Shown: positions 1 through 9,037, numbered from the stretch's first letter. The stretch is DNA of 37,365 nucleotides from Bacteroidia bacterium (GCA_020846335.1 JADLED010000244.1:1-37365); one strand, 5' to 3'. The notes: a model not told the origin generated them from the sequence alone. Numbers and translations are program-made.

Positions 1-677
1 ACCTTAAAATGCTTAACCCCGACAACGAAACCAACATCGAGCATTATCTGGCCCGCAACCACAAACGTAACGGTTTTTGTTTTCCGGAGTTCGATCACAA
101 AATGGGTGTAATTGGTTTTGCAAAATTAAACGTGTCAGAAAGCAGTGGCGATAGCACCGAACTCATCATTACCAAATCGTCTAAAGGAGCCTTTAAAAAA
201 GAAGCCAACGAAAATGCACGTGAAATAAAATACAACTACACCCAAACAAAAAACGAACTGGTGTTCGACGAAATATTTTTTGTGACTCCGGGTGTAAAAT
301 TCAGAGACCCCGAAGTAGATATCAGATTGCACCTGCCAATTGGCAAAGTAGTATGTTTCGACAACAGTTTAAAATACATGCTCAACGATGTGGAAAATAC
401 CACCAACACCTGGGATGGCTACATGGTGGGCCGTCGCTGGATAATGACAGAAAAGGGACTTAAATGCATTGACTGTGATAATCTGGAATCGGATGAGGAT
501 TCGGAAGAGGACAAAGAAGACAAAGTGGTGATTAACGAAGATGGCATTAAAGTGCGGAATAAAGAAACGCAGATAGACATTAACGCCGAAGGCATAAAAA
601 TTAAAACACCCGAAGAAAACGTAAACATTAAAAACGATAACCAAGAGAAAGATAAAAAGGAGGATCAAAAAAAGTAG
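1..677 (+). CDS. PspC-domain family membrane protein, C-terminal part (partial at 5' end)
   Basis: The reading frame is open to the left edge, with codons for Leu-Lys before the first Met at 9, so the gene almost certainly starts upstream of the window. The visible 222 residues contain a beta-rich region and then the pattern IPVGK-like 'LPIGKVVCFDNSLKYML' followed by 'GRRWIMTEKGLKC'. I associate this with the C-terminal half of long Bacteroidota PspC-domain proteins, whose N-terminal PspC and membrane helices would lie outside the window. The last 60 residues are highly charged (Glu, Asp, Lys) and repetitive, with alternating 'INEDGIKVR' and 'INAEGIKIK' units, probably a disordered tail. PspC-type proteins are usually linked to envelope stress, but the part that would show this is not visible. 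A hairpin terminator follows. Family assignment is moderate and the partial state is near certain. Confidence 0.6.
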   Translation, partial: LKMLNPDNETNIEHYLARNHKRNGFCFPEFDHKMGVIGFAKLNVSESSGDSTELIITKSSKGAFKKEANENAREIKYNYTQTKNELVFDEIFFVTPGVKFRDPEVDIRLHLPIGKVVCFDNSLKYMLNDVENTTNTWDGYMVGRRWIMTEKGLKCIDCDNLESDEDSEEDKEDKVVINEDGIKVRNKETQIDINAEGIKIKTPEENVNIKNDNQEKDKKEDQKK

Positions 678-700
678 TTGTTTTTTCATTACCTCCGCCA

Positions 701-737
701 CCGCAAGCCCGCTGCAAGGGTTTGCGGTTTTTTAATT
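701..737 (+). terminator. Intrinsic terminator after the PspC-like gene
   Basis: A 10-bp stem (ccgcaagccc pairing with gggtttgcgg, one G-U pair) with a 7-nt loop is followed directly by six T residues. It lies 24 bp past the stop codon at 677 and reads on the plus strand. Confidence 0.85.
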
Positions 738-785
738 TATTTAAGTGGCACCATTTCTAAAAACACCGAATGTATATAACCCAAA

Positions 786-1709
786 TCAACTCCTCTTCAA
801 AAATTCCAGATTCCGTTTCAGGCCTTTAAACTTGGTACGCTTTATGGCCGAATTCTTAAACACAAACTGAAAGCTTGCTTCGGTTATTTCCTGCCATTCG
901 GAACTTATAAAATCTAAAAAACGGCTTTGGTTGTTAAACAAGGGCTCGTTGTGTGGTTGGCTAAACCGGTTCCAGGGGCACACATCCTGACAAACATCGC
1001 AGCCAAAAGCCCAGTTATCCATTTTGCCCTTAAATTCAGCCGGAATATTTTCCTTCAGTTCAATAGTTAAATACGAAATACATTTACTTCCATCCACCAC
1101 ATAAGGCGCCACAATGGCCTCCGTGGGACAGGCATCGAGGCAGCGTGTGCAGGTGCCACAATAATCTTTTATTGCCCCGTCGTGTTCACATTCAATGTCC
1201 ACGATCAATTCCGCAATAAAAAAAAACGAACCACTTTCTTTCGTAATTAAATTGCTGTTTTTTCCCACCCAGCCCAATCCGCTTTTTTTGGCCCAGGCCT
1301 TATCCAACACAGGTGCACTATCAACAAACGCACGGCCATTAATACTTCCAATTTTTTTAGTAAGAACATCCAGAAAAATTTTGAGCTTTTCCTTAATCAC
1401 GTCATGGTAATCGTTTCCGTAGGCATACTTGCTTATTTTTGGCGCATCGGCTTTTTGCTGTTGTTGCGGGTAATAATTGTACAACAACGAAATCACGGAT
1501 TTTGCCCCCGGCACCAGCAATCGCGGGTCGAGCCGTTTATCAAAATAATTTTCCATGTACTGCATTTGACCGTGTTTACCTTCCTTCAGCCACTGTTCAA
1601 GGCGGGGCGCTTCTTCTTCCAGAAAATCGGCTTTGGATATGCCACAAAAATCAAAACCCAACTTTTTGGCTTCAGATTTAATTAATCGGCTATGCTCGGA
1701 TGCTTGCAC
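786..1709 (-). CDS. queG: Epoxyqueuosine reductase
   Basis: QueG reduces epoxyqueuosine to queuosine in tRNA, the last step of queuosine biosynthesis, using cobalamin and two [4Fe-4S] clusters. The 307-residue protein shows the ferredoxin-like cysteine pattern [13 protein letters not shown] (Cys184, 187, 190, 194) and a second set, Cys210 with [11 protein letters not shown] (Cys237, 240, 244). The N-terminal part has the conserved [20 protein letters not shown] segment, whose Asp residues are the expected catalytic and cobalamin-contacting region. Length is typical of the Bacteroidota form, which lacks the C-terminal HEAT repeat extension of longer homologues. It is transcribed alone, divergent from the ABC permease at 1935 and convergent with the PspC-like gene. 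Identification is secure. Confidence 0.95.
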   Translation of the reverse strand: MQASEHSRLIKSEAKKLGFDFCGISKADFLEEEAPRLEQWLKEGKHGQMQYMENYFDKRLDPRLLVPGAKSVISLLYNYYPQQQQKADAPKISKYAYGNDYHDVIKEKLKIFLDVLTKKIGSINGRAFVDSAPVLDKAWAKKSGLGWVGKNSNLITKESGSFFFIAELIVDIECEHDGAIKDYCGTCTRCLDACPTEAIVAPYVVDGSKCISYLTIELKENIPAEFKGKMDNWAFGCDVCQDVCPWNRFSQPHNEPLFNNQSRFLDFISSEWQEITEASFQFVFKNSAIKRTKFKGLKRNLEFLKRS

Positions 1710-1731
1710 TATCGCAAAAATACTAAACTAT

Positions 1732-1866
1732 CCTCTGTCTTTCTCCCTTCATGTCTCTCGCTTCTAGCATCTTGTTTCTTGTATCTTGATTCTTGCCTCT
1801 TGTCTCTCAACTCTCCACTCTCCACTCTCCACCCTCAACTCTCCACTCTCAACTCCACTCTCACCC
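1732..1866. repeat. Pyrimidine-rich low-complexity repeat (tcttg / ctctccact units)
   Basis: The plus strand is almost purely pyrimidine with scattered A. It begins with units close to 'tatcttgattcttgcctcttg' and passes into repeated 'ctctccact' and 'ctcaactctc' units. An open frame of 75 codons (1692-1919) crosses it, but it has the composition of the repeat and no protein character. Units of this kind occur interspersed between genes in some Bacteroidota genomes. It separates queG from the divergent permease gene. Confidence 0.75.
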
Positions 1867-1934
1867 CCGTAAAAAGCCTTTCATCCCAAAAGCAAAGCAA
1901 GCCTCAATTAAAGTGGTAATTTTATAGGCACAAC

Positions 1935-3176
1935 ATGCTGTTTATTTTATTTAAAGAAAGTCTCATTTTTGCCTGGCAATCGCTGGTGGGTAATAAATTG
2001 CGTTCTTTCCTCAGTTTACTGGGCATTACCATAGGCATATTTGCCATCATTTTGGTATTTACCATTGTAGATGCACTCGAAAATAACATCAAAGGCAGCA
2101 TTCAATCGCTTGGCAACAATGTGGTTTATGTACAAAAATGGCCCTGGTCCTTTGGCCCCGATTATCCCTGGTGGAAATACATGAACCGCCCTACACCTAA
2201 ATATTACGAACTGGACGAATTGCAAAAACGTTGCAAAACCACCGAAGCCATTGCCTACCGCCTTGGAGCCCGAAAAACACTCAAATACCGCTCCAACAGC
2301 ATCCAGAACGCTGTTTTGGCGGGCATTTCGCACGAGTTTTACAAGATTAAAAATTTCGATCTCAGCGCCGGCCGTTACTTTACGCAAAATGAAGCCGAAG
2401 CCGGTTACCACCAGGTAATAATTGGTGCTAAAATTGCCGAAGGACTTTTCCCTAACGAAGACCCTCTTGGCAAGGAAATTCGCATTAGCGGACAAAAAGC
2501 CACAGTAATTGGCATCATTAAAAAAGAAGGAGAAAGTTTGTTAGGCATGAGTTTCGATTACCAGGTAATTACTCCATTTAATTTTGCCCGATACATTATT
2601 GATGTTAATTCCGAGCGCTCCGATCCAACCATTTATGTAAAGGCAAAACCCAACATTAGCAATGCAGAAATGATGGACGAACTTACAGGAGCCCTGAGGA
2701 GCATCCGAAAATTAAAACCCAAATCCGAGCCAAATTTTGCCCTCAACGAAACCAGTCTGCTTACAAAAGGCTTCGACGCCTTGTTTGTAGTAATTGGCAC
2801 TGCCGGTTGGATTATTGGTGGCTTCTCCATATTGGTGGGCGGCTTCGGCATTGCCAACATCATGTTTGTGTCGGTGCGCGAAAGAACCAATTTAATAGGC
2901 ATACAAAAAAGTCTGGGCGCTAAAAATCTGTTTATTTTACTTCAGTTTTTAAGTGAGAGCGTTTTATTAAGCACCATTGGAGGCTTCTTCGGTTTATTAC
3001 TCACCTGGATAATAACCGCACTGGGCAAAGGCGCCATCGATATGGACATAAGTCTTACCGGCACCAACATTATTTTAGGACTTACCATTTCGGTGCTTAT
3101 TGGTATTGTTAGTGGGTTTATTCCGGCTTACAGTGCTTCACAACTCGATCCGGTAGAGGCAATCAGAATGAATTAA
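1935..3176 (+). CDS. ABC transporter permease, MacB/FtsX family
   Basis: The 413-residue protein has the architecture of MacB-type permeases. One N-terminal membrane helix (about residues 18-45, 'LRSFLSLLGITIGIFAIILVF') is followed by a periplasmic MacB_PCD domain (about 46-275). The last third has three membrane helices of the FtsX fold, with the typical 'GGFGIANIMFVSVRERTNLIGIQKSLGA' segment and a C-terminal 'PAYSASQLDPVEAIRMN'. Such permeases do not form a channel. They couple a cytoplasmic ATPase to work in the periplasm, in efflux, lipoprotein handling or mechanotransmission. No ATPase gene is adjacent, so the partner must be encoded elsewhere. The next gene begins 2 bp after the stop and is probably co-transcribed. 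The substrate cannot be told from sequence. Confidence 0.9.
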   Translation: MLFILFKESLIFAWQSLVGNKLRSFLSLLGITIGIFAIILVFTIVDALENNIKGSIQSLGNNVVYVQKWPWSFGPDYPWWKYMNRPTPKYYELDELQKRCKTTEAIAYRLGARKTLKYRSNSIQNAVLAGISHEFYKIKNFDLSAGRYFTQNEAEAGYHQVIIGAKIAEGLFPNEDPLGKEIRISGQKATVIGIIKKEGESLLGMSFDYQVITPFNFARYIIDVNSERSDPTIYVKAKPNISNAEMMDELTGALRSIRKLKPKSEPNFALNETSLLTKGFDALFVVIGTAGWIIGGFSILVGGFGIANIMFVSVRERTNLIGIQKSLGAKNLFILLQFLSESVLLSTIGGFFGLLLTWIITALGKGAIDMDISLTGTNIILGLTISVLIGIVSGFIPAYSASQLDPVEAIRMN

Positions 3177-3178
3177 CC

Positions 3179-3517
3179 ATGAAGAGACCCGGAATAATCA
3201 CCATCATCTGCACCATTGGCTTCCTGTCGGTTTTGTTCACCTTTCCACAGGTATTTTCACCTTCGGTTAAAAAGTTGGGATTAATGATGCCCGCCGTTTT
3301 TGGTGTTTTGGTTGCGGCCAATTTTATTTCCTGCGTTGGCTTGTGGTTTTACAAGCAATGGGGCGTTCAGCTCTTTTTACTGGCCTTTTTTGCCAAAACC
3401 CTCTTTTACATACTCACCGCCCAAACCGGGGCTTTTTTTTACGTAACCCTTAGTCTGAATCTGGTTTTTATCGGCATCCTGCTTGGCCATTACCGCAAAA
3501 TGAGTCCTAATTTGTAA
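3179..3517 (+). CDS. Small integral membrane protein, unknown function
   Basis: This 112-residue protein is largely hydrophobic, with three or four predicted membrane segments (about residues 5-25, 34-56, 62-82 and 86-106) and few charged residues outside the short basic ends. I do not recognise a named family. It begins 2 bp after the stop of the MacB-like permease, so it is most likely translationally coupled to it or at least in the same transcript. Start choice is clear because the only upstream in-frame Met would lie inside the permease gene. Confidence 0.75.
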   Translation: MKRPGIITIICTIGFLSVLFTFPQVFSPSVKKLGLMMPAVFGVLVAANFISCVGLWFYKQWGVQLFLLAFFAKTLFYILTAQTGAFFYVTLSLNLVFIGILLGHYRKMSPNL

Positions 3518-3582
3518 GAATAGCACATTCGCCTTTATTTTGGGTAGAATAGTCTAAAAAAAGCCTGTTTTTGCAAAAAAAC

Positions 3583-3614
3583 TTGTTCAGTAAAAAATAA
3601 ATTGTATATCTTTA
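3583..3614 (+). promoter_or_regulatory. Probable recQ promoter
   Basis: TTG at 3583-3585 is followed after 21 nt by TATCTTTA at 3607-3614, one mismatch from the Bacteroidota -7 consensus TAnnTTTG. It lies about 70 bp upstream of the recQ start in an AT-rich intergenic region. Confidence 0.5.
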
Positions 3615-3681
3615 AGATAGGAATCAAAAGGCGTAAAATTTGATTCACTCATTCAAACACACATTTTAATCAGTAAAAGAC

Positions 3682-5898
3682 ATGATTGCCGAAGTTGAAA
3701 CACACGAAATTTTAGAAACCCTGAAGAACTTTTTTGGTTTTGATGGTTTTAAAGGAAACCAGGAAAAAATCATAAAAAGTCTTTTGGCAGGCAAAGATAC
3801 CTTTGTAATAATGCCTACAGGTGGAGGTAAAAGTTTGTGCTATCAATTACCTGCGATTTTAAGTGAAGGAACAGCCATTGTGGTATCGCCTCTTATTGCC
3901 CTTATGAAAAATCAGGTGGATGCCATCCGTGGTTTTAGTAACGAAAACGGCATTGCCCACTTCCTCAATTCATCGCTCAACAAAAGCGACATCATGCAGG
4001 TTAAAAAAGACGTTTTATCGGGCAAAACCAAATTGCTTTACATTGCCCCCGAAACCCTTACCAAAGAAGATAATATTACCTTTTTTAAAGAATTTAAAAT
4101 TTCATTTTTTGCCATAGATGAGGCGCATTGTATTTCGGAGTGGGGGCACGATTTCAGGCCCGAATACCGCCGCCTTCGCCCCATAATCGATGCCGTTGGC
4201 GGAGTACCCGTAATGGCCCTTACAGCCACCGCCACCCCAAAAGTACAGCAGGACATTCAAAAAAACCTGGGCATGCTCGCAGCCAATCTCTACAAATCAT
4301 CCTTTAACCGCGACAACCTTTATTACGATGTGCGTGCAAAGCACAATGTAAACAAGGAAATTATTAAATACGTGAAACAAAACGCCGGAAAAAGCGGCAT
4401 TATTTACTGTCTTAGCCGCAAAAAAGTAGAAGAAATTTCGGAAGCACTGAAGGTAAACGGCATTAAAGCCGCACCATACCATGCCGGTCTCGATGCCAAA
4501 GAGCGGGCCAAAACTCAGGACATGTTTTTGATGGAAGAACTTAACGTGATTGTGGCCACCATTGCCTTTGGTATGGGAATAGACAAGCCCGATGTGCGTT
4601 TTGTGATTCACCACGACATTCCAAAATCGCTCGAAGGCTATTACCAGGAAACCGGACGTGCCGGACGCGATGGCGGTGAAGGAAAATGCGTAACTTTTTA
4701 CAGCTACGACGACATTATTAAGCTGGAAAAATTCATGAAAGATAAGCCGGTGGCCGAACAGGAAATCGGTAAACAAATGCTTTCAGAAACCGCTTCATTT
4801 GCCGAAACCAGCAGTTGCCGCCGCAAATTTTTACTTCATTACTTTGGCGAGGAATTCGACGAGGTAAAATGCAATGCCATGTGCGATAATTGCCGCCATC
4901 CCAAACAAAAATTTGAGGCCATGGACGACATTGCCCTGGCCCTTGAATGCGTTCAGGAAATTAAGGAAAAGCACAAAATCAAAGACGTGATCAATGTGCT
5001 TACCGGCAATTTAACCGCCACTGCCAAAACCTACAAACACAATAAAATTGAAACATGGGGCAAAGGCATAGAAGATGATAAAGACGATAAATACTGGCAG
5101 GCCGTTTTGCGCCAAACCATTGTAAACGGATTTTTGAGCAAAGACATAGAAAATTACGGCCTTTTAAGATTGACCGACAAGGGGCGTCTTTTTCTTAAAA
5201 AACCTTACAGCGTTAAATTCACACTCGATCACGATTATAACAGCACCGAAAAAGATGGCAGCGACGATGATATAACCATGAACGGCAAAGGCAACGGAGC
5301 CGCCAGCGATGAAGTGTTGTTTGCCATGCTAAAGGATTTGGTTAAAAAAACCGCCAAGGCCAAAGGCTTGCCACCCTACGTTATTTTTCAGGAACCATCT
5401 TTGGAAGAAATGGCCATACAATACCCCATTACCATGGACGAAATGGTAAAAATTAGCGGGGTGGGCACAGGCAAGGCTGCTAAATATGGCAAACCGTTTA
5501 TCGACCTGATAAAAAAATACGTAGAAGACAACGACATTGAGCGTCCGGTGGACATGGTAATAAAATCCGTAGTTAATAAATCGGGTTTAAAGGTTTACAT
5601 CATACAAAATATCGATCGGCGCATTGGCCTTAAAGAAATGGCACGAAGCAAAAACTTAACCATTCCTAATCTGCTTACCGAAATTGAAACCATTGTGGAG
5701 TCGGGCACCAAAGTAAACATCAATTATTACATTGATGACATTATGGATGAAGAGAAGCAGGACGAAATAATGGAATACTTTAAGGAAAGCGAATCAGACA
5801 GTGTGGAAGCCGCTTTAAAAGAACTGGGCGAAAACGATTACACCGAAGAGGAAATTCGCGTAATGCGCATTAAGTTTTTATCAGATTACGGCAACTAA
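3682..5898 (+). CDS. recQ: ATP-dependent DNA helicase RecQ
   Basis: RecQ is a 3'-5' superfamily 2 DNA helicase acting in recombination and replication fork repair. The 738-residue protein shows the Walker A segment MPTGGGKSLCYQLP (residues 44-57), the DEAH box with the aromatic-rich loop (DEAHCISEWGHDFRPEY from residue 146) and motif VI ETGRAGRDG. The RQC zinc site follows (CRRKFLLHYFGE, then CNAMCDNC), and then a winged-helix region and an HRDC domain in the 'KGLPPYVIFQEPSLEEMA' region near residue 560. A further helix-turn-helix-like C-terminal extension of about 110 residues ends the protein, as in other long Bacteroidota RecQ proteins. It is monocistronic and convergent with dinB. Confidence 0.96.
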   Translation: MIAEVETHEILETLKNFFGFDGFKGNQEKIIKSLLAGKDTFVIMPTGGGKSLCYQLPAILSEGTAIVVSPLIALMKNQVDAIRGFSNENGIAHFLNSSLNKSDIMQVKKDVLSGKTKLLYIAPETLTKEDNITFFKEFKISFFAIDEAHCISEWGHDFRPEYRRLRPIIDAVGGVPVMALTATATPKVQQDIQKNLGMLAANLYKSSFNRDNLYYDVRAKHNVNKEIIKYVKQNAGKSGIIYCLSRKKVEEISEALKVNGIKAAPYHAGLDAKERAKTQDMFLMEELNVIVATIAFGMGIDKPDVRFVIHHDIPKSLEGYYQETGRAGRDGGEGKCVTFYSYDDIIKLEKFMKDKPVAEQEIGKQMLSETASFAETSSCRRKFLLHYFGEEFDEVKCNAMCDNCRHPKQKFEAMDDIALALECVQEIKEKHKIKDVINVLTGNLTATAKTYKHNKIETWGKGIEDDKDDKYWQAVLRQTIVNGFLSKDIENYGLLRLTDKGRLFLKKPYSVKFTLDHDYNSTEKDGSDDDITMNGKGNGAASDEVLFAMLKDLVKKTAKAKGLPPYVIFQEPSLEEMAIQYPITMDEMVKISGVGTGKAAKYGKPFIDLIKKYVEDNDIERPVDMVIKSVVNKSGLKVYIIQNIDRRIGLKEMARSKNLTIPNLLTEIETIVESGTKVNINYYIDDIMDEEKQDEIMEYFKESESDSVEAALKELGENDYTEEEIRVMRIKFLSDYGN

Positions 5899-5957
5899 AC
5901 AGTCCTAGTACCTTCCTGTCTTATCAAAATTTTTAAACAGAATCTAACCAAGTCTGT

Positions 5958-6092
5958 TGACTGAGTGTAGTCGAGGTCTGCCGACTGAGCCTGTCGCAAT
6001 ACGCTCACTGAGCCTGTCGATATTCGCTGACTGAACTTGTCGAACTACGCTGACTGAGCTTGTCGAACTACGCTGACTGAGCGTAGTCGAAG
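5958..6092. repeat. Array of six 23-24 bp degenerate repeats (tgactgagcttgtcgaacta type)
   Basis: Six head-to-tail units start at about 5958, 5982, 6005, 6028, 6051 and 6074. Four of them are exactly 23 bp. The core is TGACTGAGC followed by either TTGTCGAA or GTAGTCGAA, and the units differ by a few substitutions. The GAGC-TTGTCGAA / GAGC-GTAGTCGAA motif is a short interspersed repeat that I know from many Bacteroidota genomes, usually in intergenic DNA between converging genes as here (recQ and dinB). There are no unique spacers, so it is not a CRISPR array. The last unit ends 7 bp before the dinB stop codon. Confidence 0.85.
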
Positions 6093-6098
6093 CCCCGT

Positions 6099-7286
6099 TC
6101 ACTTCTTCTTTATCCCATTAAACAAACTGGTATCACGCTTATCCAAATCCAAACCATCGGCGCGCATCACGGCATCTTCGCCAAAACGTTTGCGCAGTTT
6201 GTCCATGGCGCTGTATAGCTGCAACTGTTCGGTGGTGTCGTTAAACAAATCAAACTGATAGGTGCCTTGTATTAAATGGCTAAACCTTACACCAATCAGC
6301 CGAATAAGCATGCGTTTTTGAAACAGCTTATTAAATAACTCCTTCACCTTTTCTATCAAAACACTGTCCAGCGCAGTGTAGGGCAGGTGCATTTGCATGG
6401 TGTAAGTATTAAAATCGGAGTAGCGTATTTTTACAGTAACACAGGCGGTTAGTTTTTCTTCGCTTCGTAACTGAAAGGCCAGTTTCTCCGTCATGCTCAC
6501 CAGCACGCGTTTTATGTGGCCTGTATCAATGGTGTCTTTTTCAAAGGTGCATTCGGTAGAGAGCGATTTCCGTTCGTTGTAGGGTTCTACCGGCGAGTTA
6601 TCAATGCCATTGGCTTTTTTCCAAATTACCACACCGTTTTCGCCCAGCACCTGTTGCATCAGTTTCACGGGCATTTCCTGCACGGTTTTAACTTTTTCAA
6701 TACCCATGTTGCGCAGTAACTGGTAGGTTTTATCGCCCACCATTGGAATTTTTTTTATGGACAGAGGTGCGAGAAAATTTTTTTCGGTACCGGCATCAAT
6801 CTTTCTTTGTCCGTTGGGTTTGGCCTCGCCCGTGCCAACTTTAGAAACCGTTTTGTTTACCGACAGGGCAAACGAAATGGGTAAATTGGTTTCCTTCATT
6901 ATTTTTTGCCGGATTTCGGTGGCCAGTTTGTAGCAGCCAAAAAACTTGTCCATGCCCGTCATGTCAATGTAAAACTCGTCAATAGAAGGCTTTTCGTACA
7001 GCGGCACGTTTTCTTTAATAATGTCGGTAACCATTTCAGAATATTTGCCGTATTGCTCGTGGTCGCCCTTTACAATAACAGCATCGGGACAAAGTTGACG
7101 GGCCATGCGCATGGGCATTGCGGAGTGGATGCCAAAGGAGCGGGCTTCGTAGCTGCACGATGCCACCACACCACGGTCGCTGCTGCCGCCTACCAGCACC
7201 GCTTTGCCAATTAACTGTGGATTTATTCTCCGCTCCACCGAAACAAAAAAACTATCCAGGTCCATGTGAATTACCTGCCTTTCCAT
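6099..7286 (-). CDS. dinB: DNA polymerase IV (Y-family)
   Basis: This is a translesion polymerase of 395 residues. The N-terminal catalytic motif is MDLDSFFVSVE (metal ligand Asp9), and the second acidic motif is SIDEFYIDMTG (Asp103, Glu104). The palm, fingers and little-finger order is normal. Near the C-terminus a QFDLF pentapeptide is a good match to a beta-clamp binding motif. The start at 7286 places the MDLDSFF motif at the usual distance from the N-terminus. It is convergent with recQ and has no imuA-like neighbour. A DnaE-type polymerase gene lies about 18 kb away, too far to be an operon partner. Confidence 0.95.
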   Translation of the reverse strand: MERQVIHMDLDSFFVSVERRINPQLIGKAVLVGGSSDRGVVASCSYEARSFGIHSAMPMRMARQLCPDAVIVKGDHEQYGKYSEMVTDIIKENVPLYEKPSIDEFYIDMTGMDKFFGCYKLATEIRQKIMKETNLPISFALSVNKTVSKVGTGEAKPNGQRKIDAGTEKNFLAPLSIKKIPMVGDKTYQLLRNMGIEKVKTVQEMPVKLMQQVLGENGVVIWKKANGIDNSPVEPYNERKSLSTECTFEKDTIDTGHIKRVLVSMTEKLAFQLRSEEKLTACVTVKIRYSDFNTYTMQMHLPYTALDSVLIEKVKELFNKLFQKRMLIRLIGVRFSHLIQGTYQFDLFNDTTEQLQLYSAMDKLRKRFGEDAVMRADGLDLDKRDTSLFNGIKKK

Positions 7287-7400
7287 ACCGCTTAAAATCA
7301 GAAACTAAGTTACTATAAATGCGGGCGCCTGCTTGCTACAAATTGTAGTTAAATACAATAAGGTAAGCAGAACTATAGACCCTATAAGTTGCTGTTAAAA

Positions 7401-7441
7401 ACAAAAAAACCGCCTTCCATTTTTTTTGGAAAGCGGTTTTT
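7401..7441 (-). terminator. Strong intrinsic terminator, mainly minus strand
   Basis: The stem accgc-ttcc / ggaa-gcggt (one internal mismatch) encloses a T-rich loop. On the minus strand it is followed by seven T residues, a G and five more T residues. On the plus strand the tract is only five T residues. It lies between the nitrilase gene (ends at 8252) and dinB (starts at 7286), with no annotated gene directly feeding it. Confidence 0.75.
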
Positions 7442-7569
7442 GGGCTTTAAGAAATGTGGTAACAAACAATTAAAAACTACTGGTTGCAAGTTTGGCAATA
7501 AGGAGGTTAAATAAAAACCATAAACTAATTCAAAGAATGGCCTCACTCAGTAAAAGCCTAAACCGGCGT

Positions 7570-7593
7570 TACTTAATTAAATTTAATTAAGTA
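7570..7593. promoter_or_regulatory. 24-bp perfect AT-rich palindrome
   Basis: The half-site TACTTAATTAAA is followed by its exact reverse complement, with no spacer. It could be a dimeric regulator site or the tip of a hairpin in a transcript. Confidence 0.6.
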
Positions 7594-8251
7594 TTTGTTC
7601 GCCTAAGCCGCGAAGCATGACTGCTTTATTGAAACAGGTAAAACTAAAAATATCAAACAAAAAAAACCGGTTAAATTGCTTAAGTAGTATTTGTAATAGA
7701 ATACCATGTGAATTACTGCACCAGCAGTTTTTTAGCAACTTTGCAGTTTAAGGCAAAAACACCATAAAATAAGTGGCTACTTCAAGCCTACTTGTATTTA
7801 AGTTCTTGCTGCCGTAAATTCTCCTGAAACAATTAAGCGACCACTGATATATTAAATGTCAAATGTAGTATTGCTGTTTAAATAATCCTGAAGAGTAACA
7901 GAATTGCTGGCAGGGTTTGAATGAACAGAAGCACACCATTTTATTAATTGCGAATTTGAATGGAGGCATTTAGCAAGAATGATTGGAATCACTGCAGGAT
8001 CCTCCCTTCAAACAAAACATGTTGAATTCAACAAACTGGTACTTGGCTAGATAAAAATATCGGCCTAAAAGCCAAAATACACCAGGTATAAGTTCTGTCT
8101 TCTATGGTTTTTAAAGAAATTAATTGTACTCTAACTGCACATGCCAAGGGTTGGTAGGTGACTCTGAGTTAACCCCAATCTATTCAGGTTTTGGGAACTT
8201 TGTAAGAGTTACGGCAGTTAGCGGCTAAGGTGCCATTGAGGCCTTAAAATT

Positions 8252-9037
8252 TCACAAACTAAAATCATCGGCATCCAAACCTACAGGAAACACTTTTCTA
8301 AACTCCTCTAAATAGGCACGATCCAGTTCAATGGTTTCAATGCTTTGCTCATTGGCTTTTGTTTTGCTGATAATTTCGCCACGTGGATTAATTACCACAC
8401 TGTCGCCCGAATGCGAATAGCCATTACCATCGTTACCAATTCTGTTCACAGCCACCACGTAGCACTGATTTTCGATGGCCCGGGCTATTAATAGCTGTTT
8501 CCAGGCGTAGTTGCGCGCCTCCGGCCAATTAGCCACATATACCAAAACATCGTAGTCCCAGGTGTTGTTTTGTTTGTTAAAGCGATTGCGCGACCACACA
8601 GGAAAACGTAAATCGTAACAAATGAACGGGCAAACTTTCCACTGATTAATGGCGGTGATTATTTTGCTTTTTCCGGCGGTATAAAGTTTACTTTCTTCCG
8701 ACATTCTGAAAAGGTGCCGCTTGTCGTATGAGATAAATGCCCCCGCAGCGCTAACCCAAAACAAACGGTTATAAAATTTTTCATTGTCCTTAATGGCCAA
8801 ACTACCGGTTATAACACAGTTTTTTTCGATGGCTTTATTTTTCAGCCAGTTCATGGTTTCGCCATTCCAGGCCTCGGCAAGCTTATCCGGCTGCATGGTA
8901 AAACCGGTGTTAAACATTTCCGGCAGCACAATCAAATCTGTTTGTTCTTTTATTGTATCTATCAGGTTTCCAAAATGCGCCCGATTTTTTGAAGCATCCT
9001 CCCAAAAAAGTTCGGTTTGAATTAATGTTACTTTCAT
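8252..9037 (-). CDS. Nitrilase-superfamily amidase, omega-amidase (YafV) type
   Basis: The 261-residue protein belongs to the carbon-nitrogen hydrolase family with the Glu-Lys-Cys triad. Glu40 lies in LIVLPEMFNTGF, Lys106 in YDKRHLFRM and Cys140 in FICYDLRFPVW. Together with the GFTM and DLRFPVWSRN segments this points to the omega-amidase (YafV/Nit2) branch. That branch deaminates 2-oxoglutaramate or 2-oxosuccinamate produced by glutamine or asparagine transaminases, including methionine salvage. Substrate assignment rests on similarity to the branch, not on a unique residue. The gene starts 19 bp after the stop of the upstream GT-C/TPR gene and may share its transcript. Confidence 0.88.
   Translation of the reverse strand: MKVTLIQTELFWEDASKNRAHFGNLIDTIKEQTDLIVLPEMFNTGFTMQPDKLAEAWNGETMNWLKNKAIEKNCVITGSLAIKDNEKFYNRLFWVSAAGAFISYDKRHLFRMSEESKLYTAGKSKIITAINQWKVCPFICYDLRFPVWSRNRFNKQNNTWDYDVLVYVANWPEARNYAWKQLLIARAIENQCYVVAVNRIGNDGNGYSHSGDSVVINPRGEIISKTKANEQSIETIELDRAYLEEFRKVFPVGLDADDFSL

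Larger units (their letters stand above)
7400..7680 (-). ncRNA. Candidate small RNA transcribed toward dinB
   Basis: This is inferred, not recognised. A strong minus-strand terminator sits 800 bp downstream of the nearest minus-strand gene, so something should be transcribed into it. Upstream at about 7640-7655 the minus strand has an AT-rich stretch with TAGTTTTA and TATTTTTA, weak matches to the -7 consensus TAnnTTTG. The interval contains a 24-bp perfect palindrome and several short GC-rich inverted repeats, but no sequence typical of tmRNA, RNase P RNA or SRP RNA. A tiny frame (MLRGLGEQILN) lies inside and may be fortuitous. Confidence 0.3.
7287..8251. other. 965-bp region without a credible protein gene
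   Basis: No open frame of 60 codons or more is present in any of six frames. Contents I can see are a strong terminator at 7401-7441, a perfect 24-bp palindrome at 7570-7593 and a possible minus-strand ncRNA between them. The rest (7700-8251) is interrupted by stops in all frames. Short stretches such as a plus-strand 'MIGITAGSSLQTKHVEFNKL' near 7980 could be gene remains but match nothing I recognise. Confidence 0.6.

Noticed and set aside
1692..1919. Open frame of 75 codons
   Set aside because: It lies mostly in a pyrimidine-rich low-complexity repeat, with biased Ser/Leu content and no credible start context.
5958..6092. Possible CRISPR array (regular 23-bp repeats)
   Set aside because: The units are head to tail without unique spacers, and no cas genes are nearby.
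7400..7700. tmRNA, RNase P RNA or SRP RNA in the gene-free kilobase
   Set aside because: None of the conserved sequence signatures of these RNAs was found on either strand.
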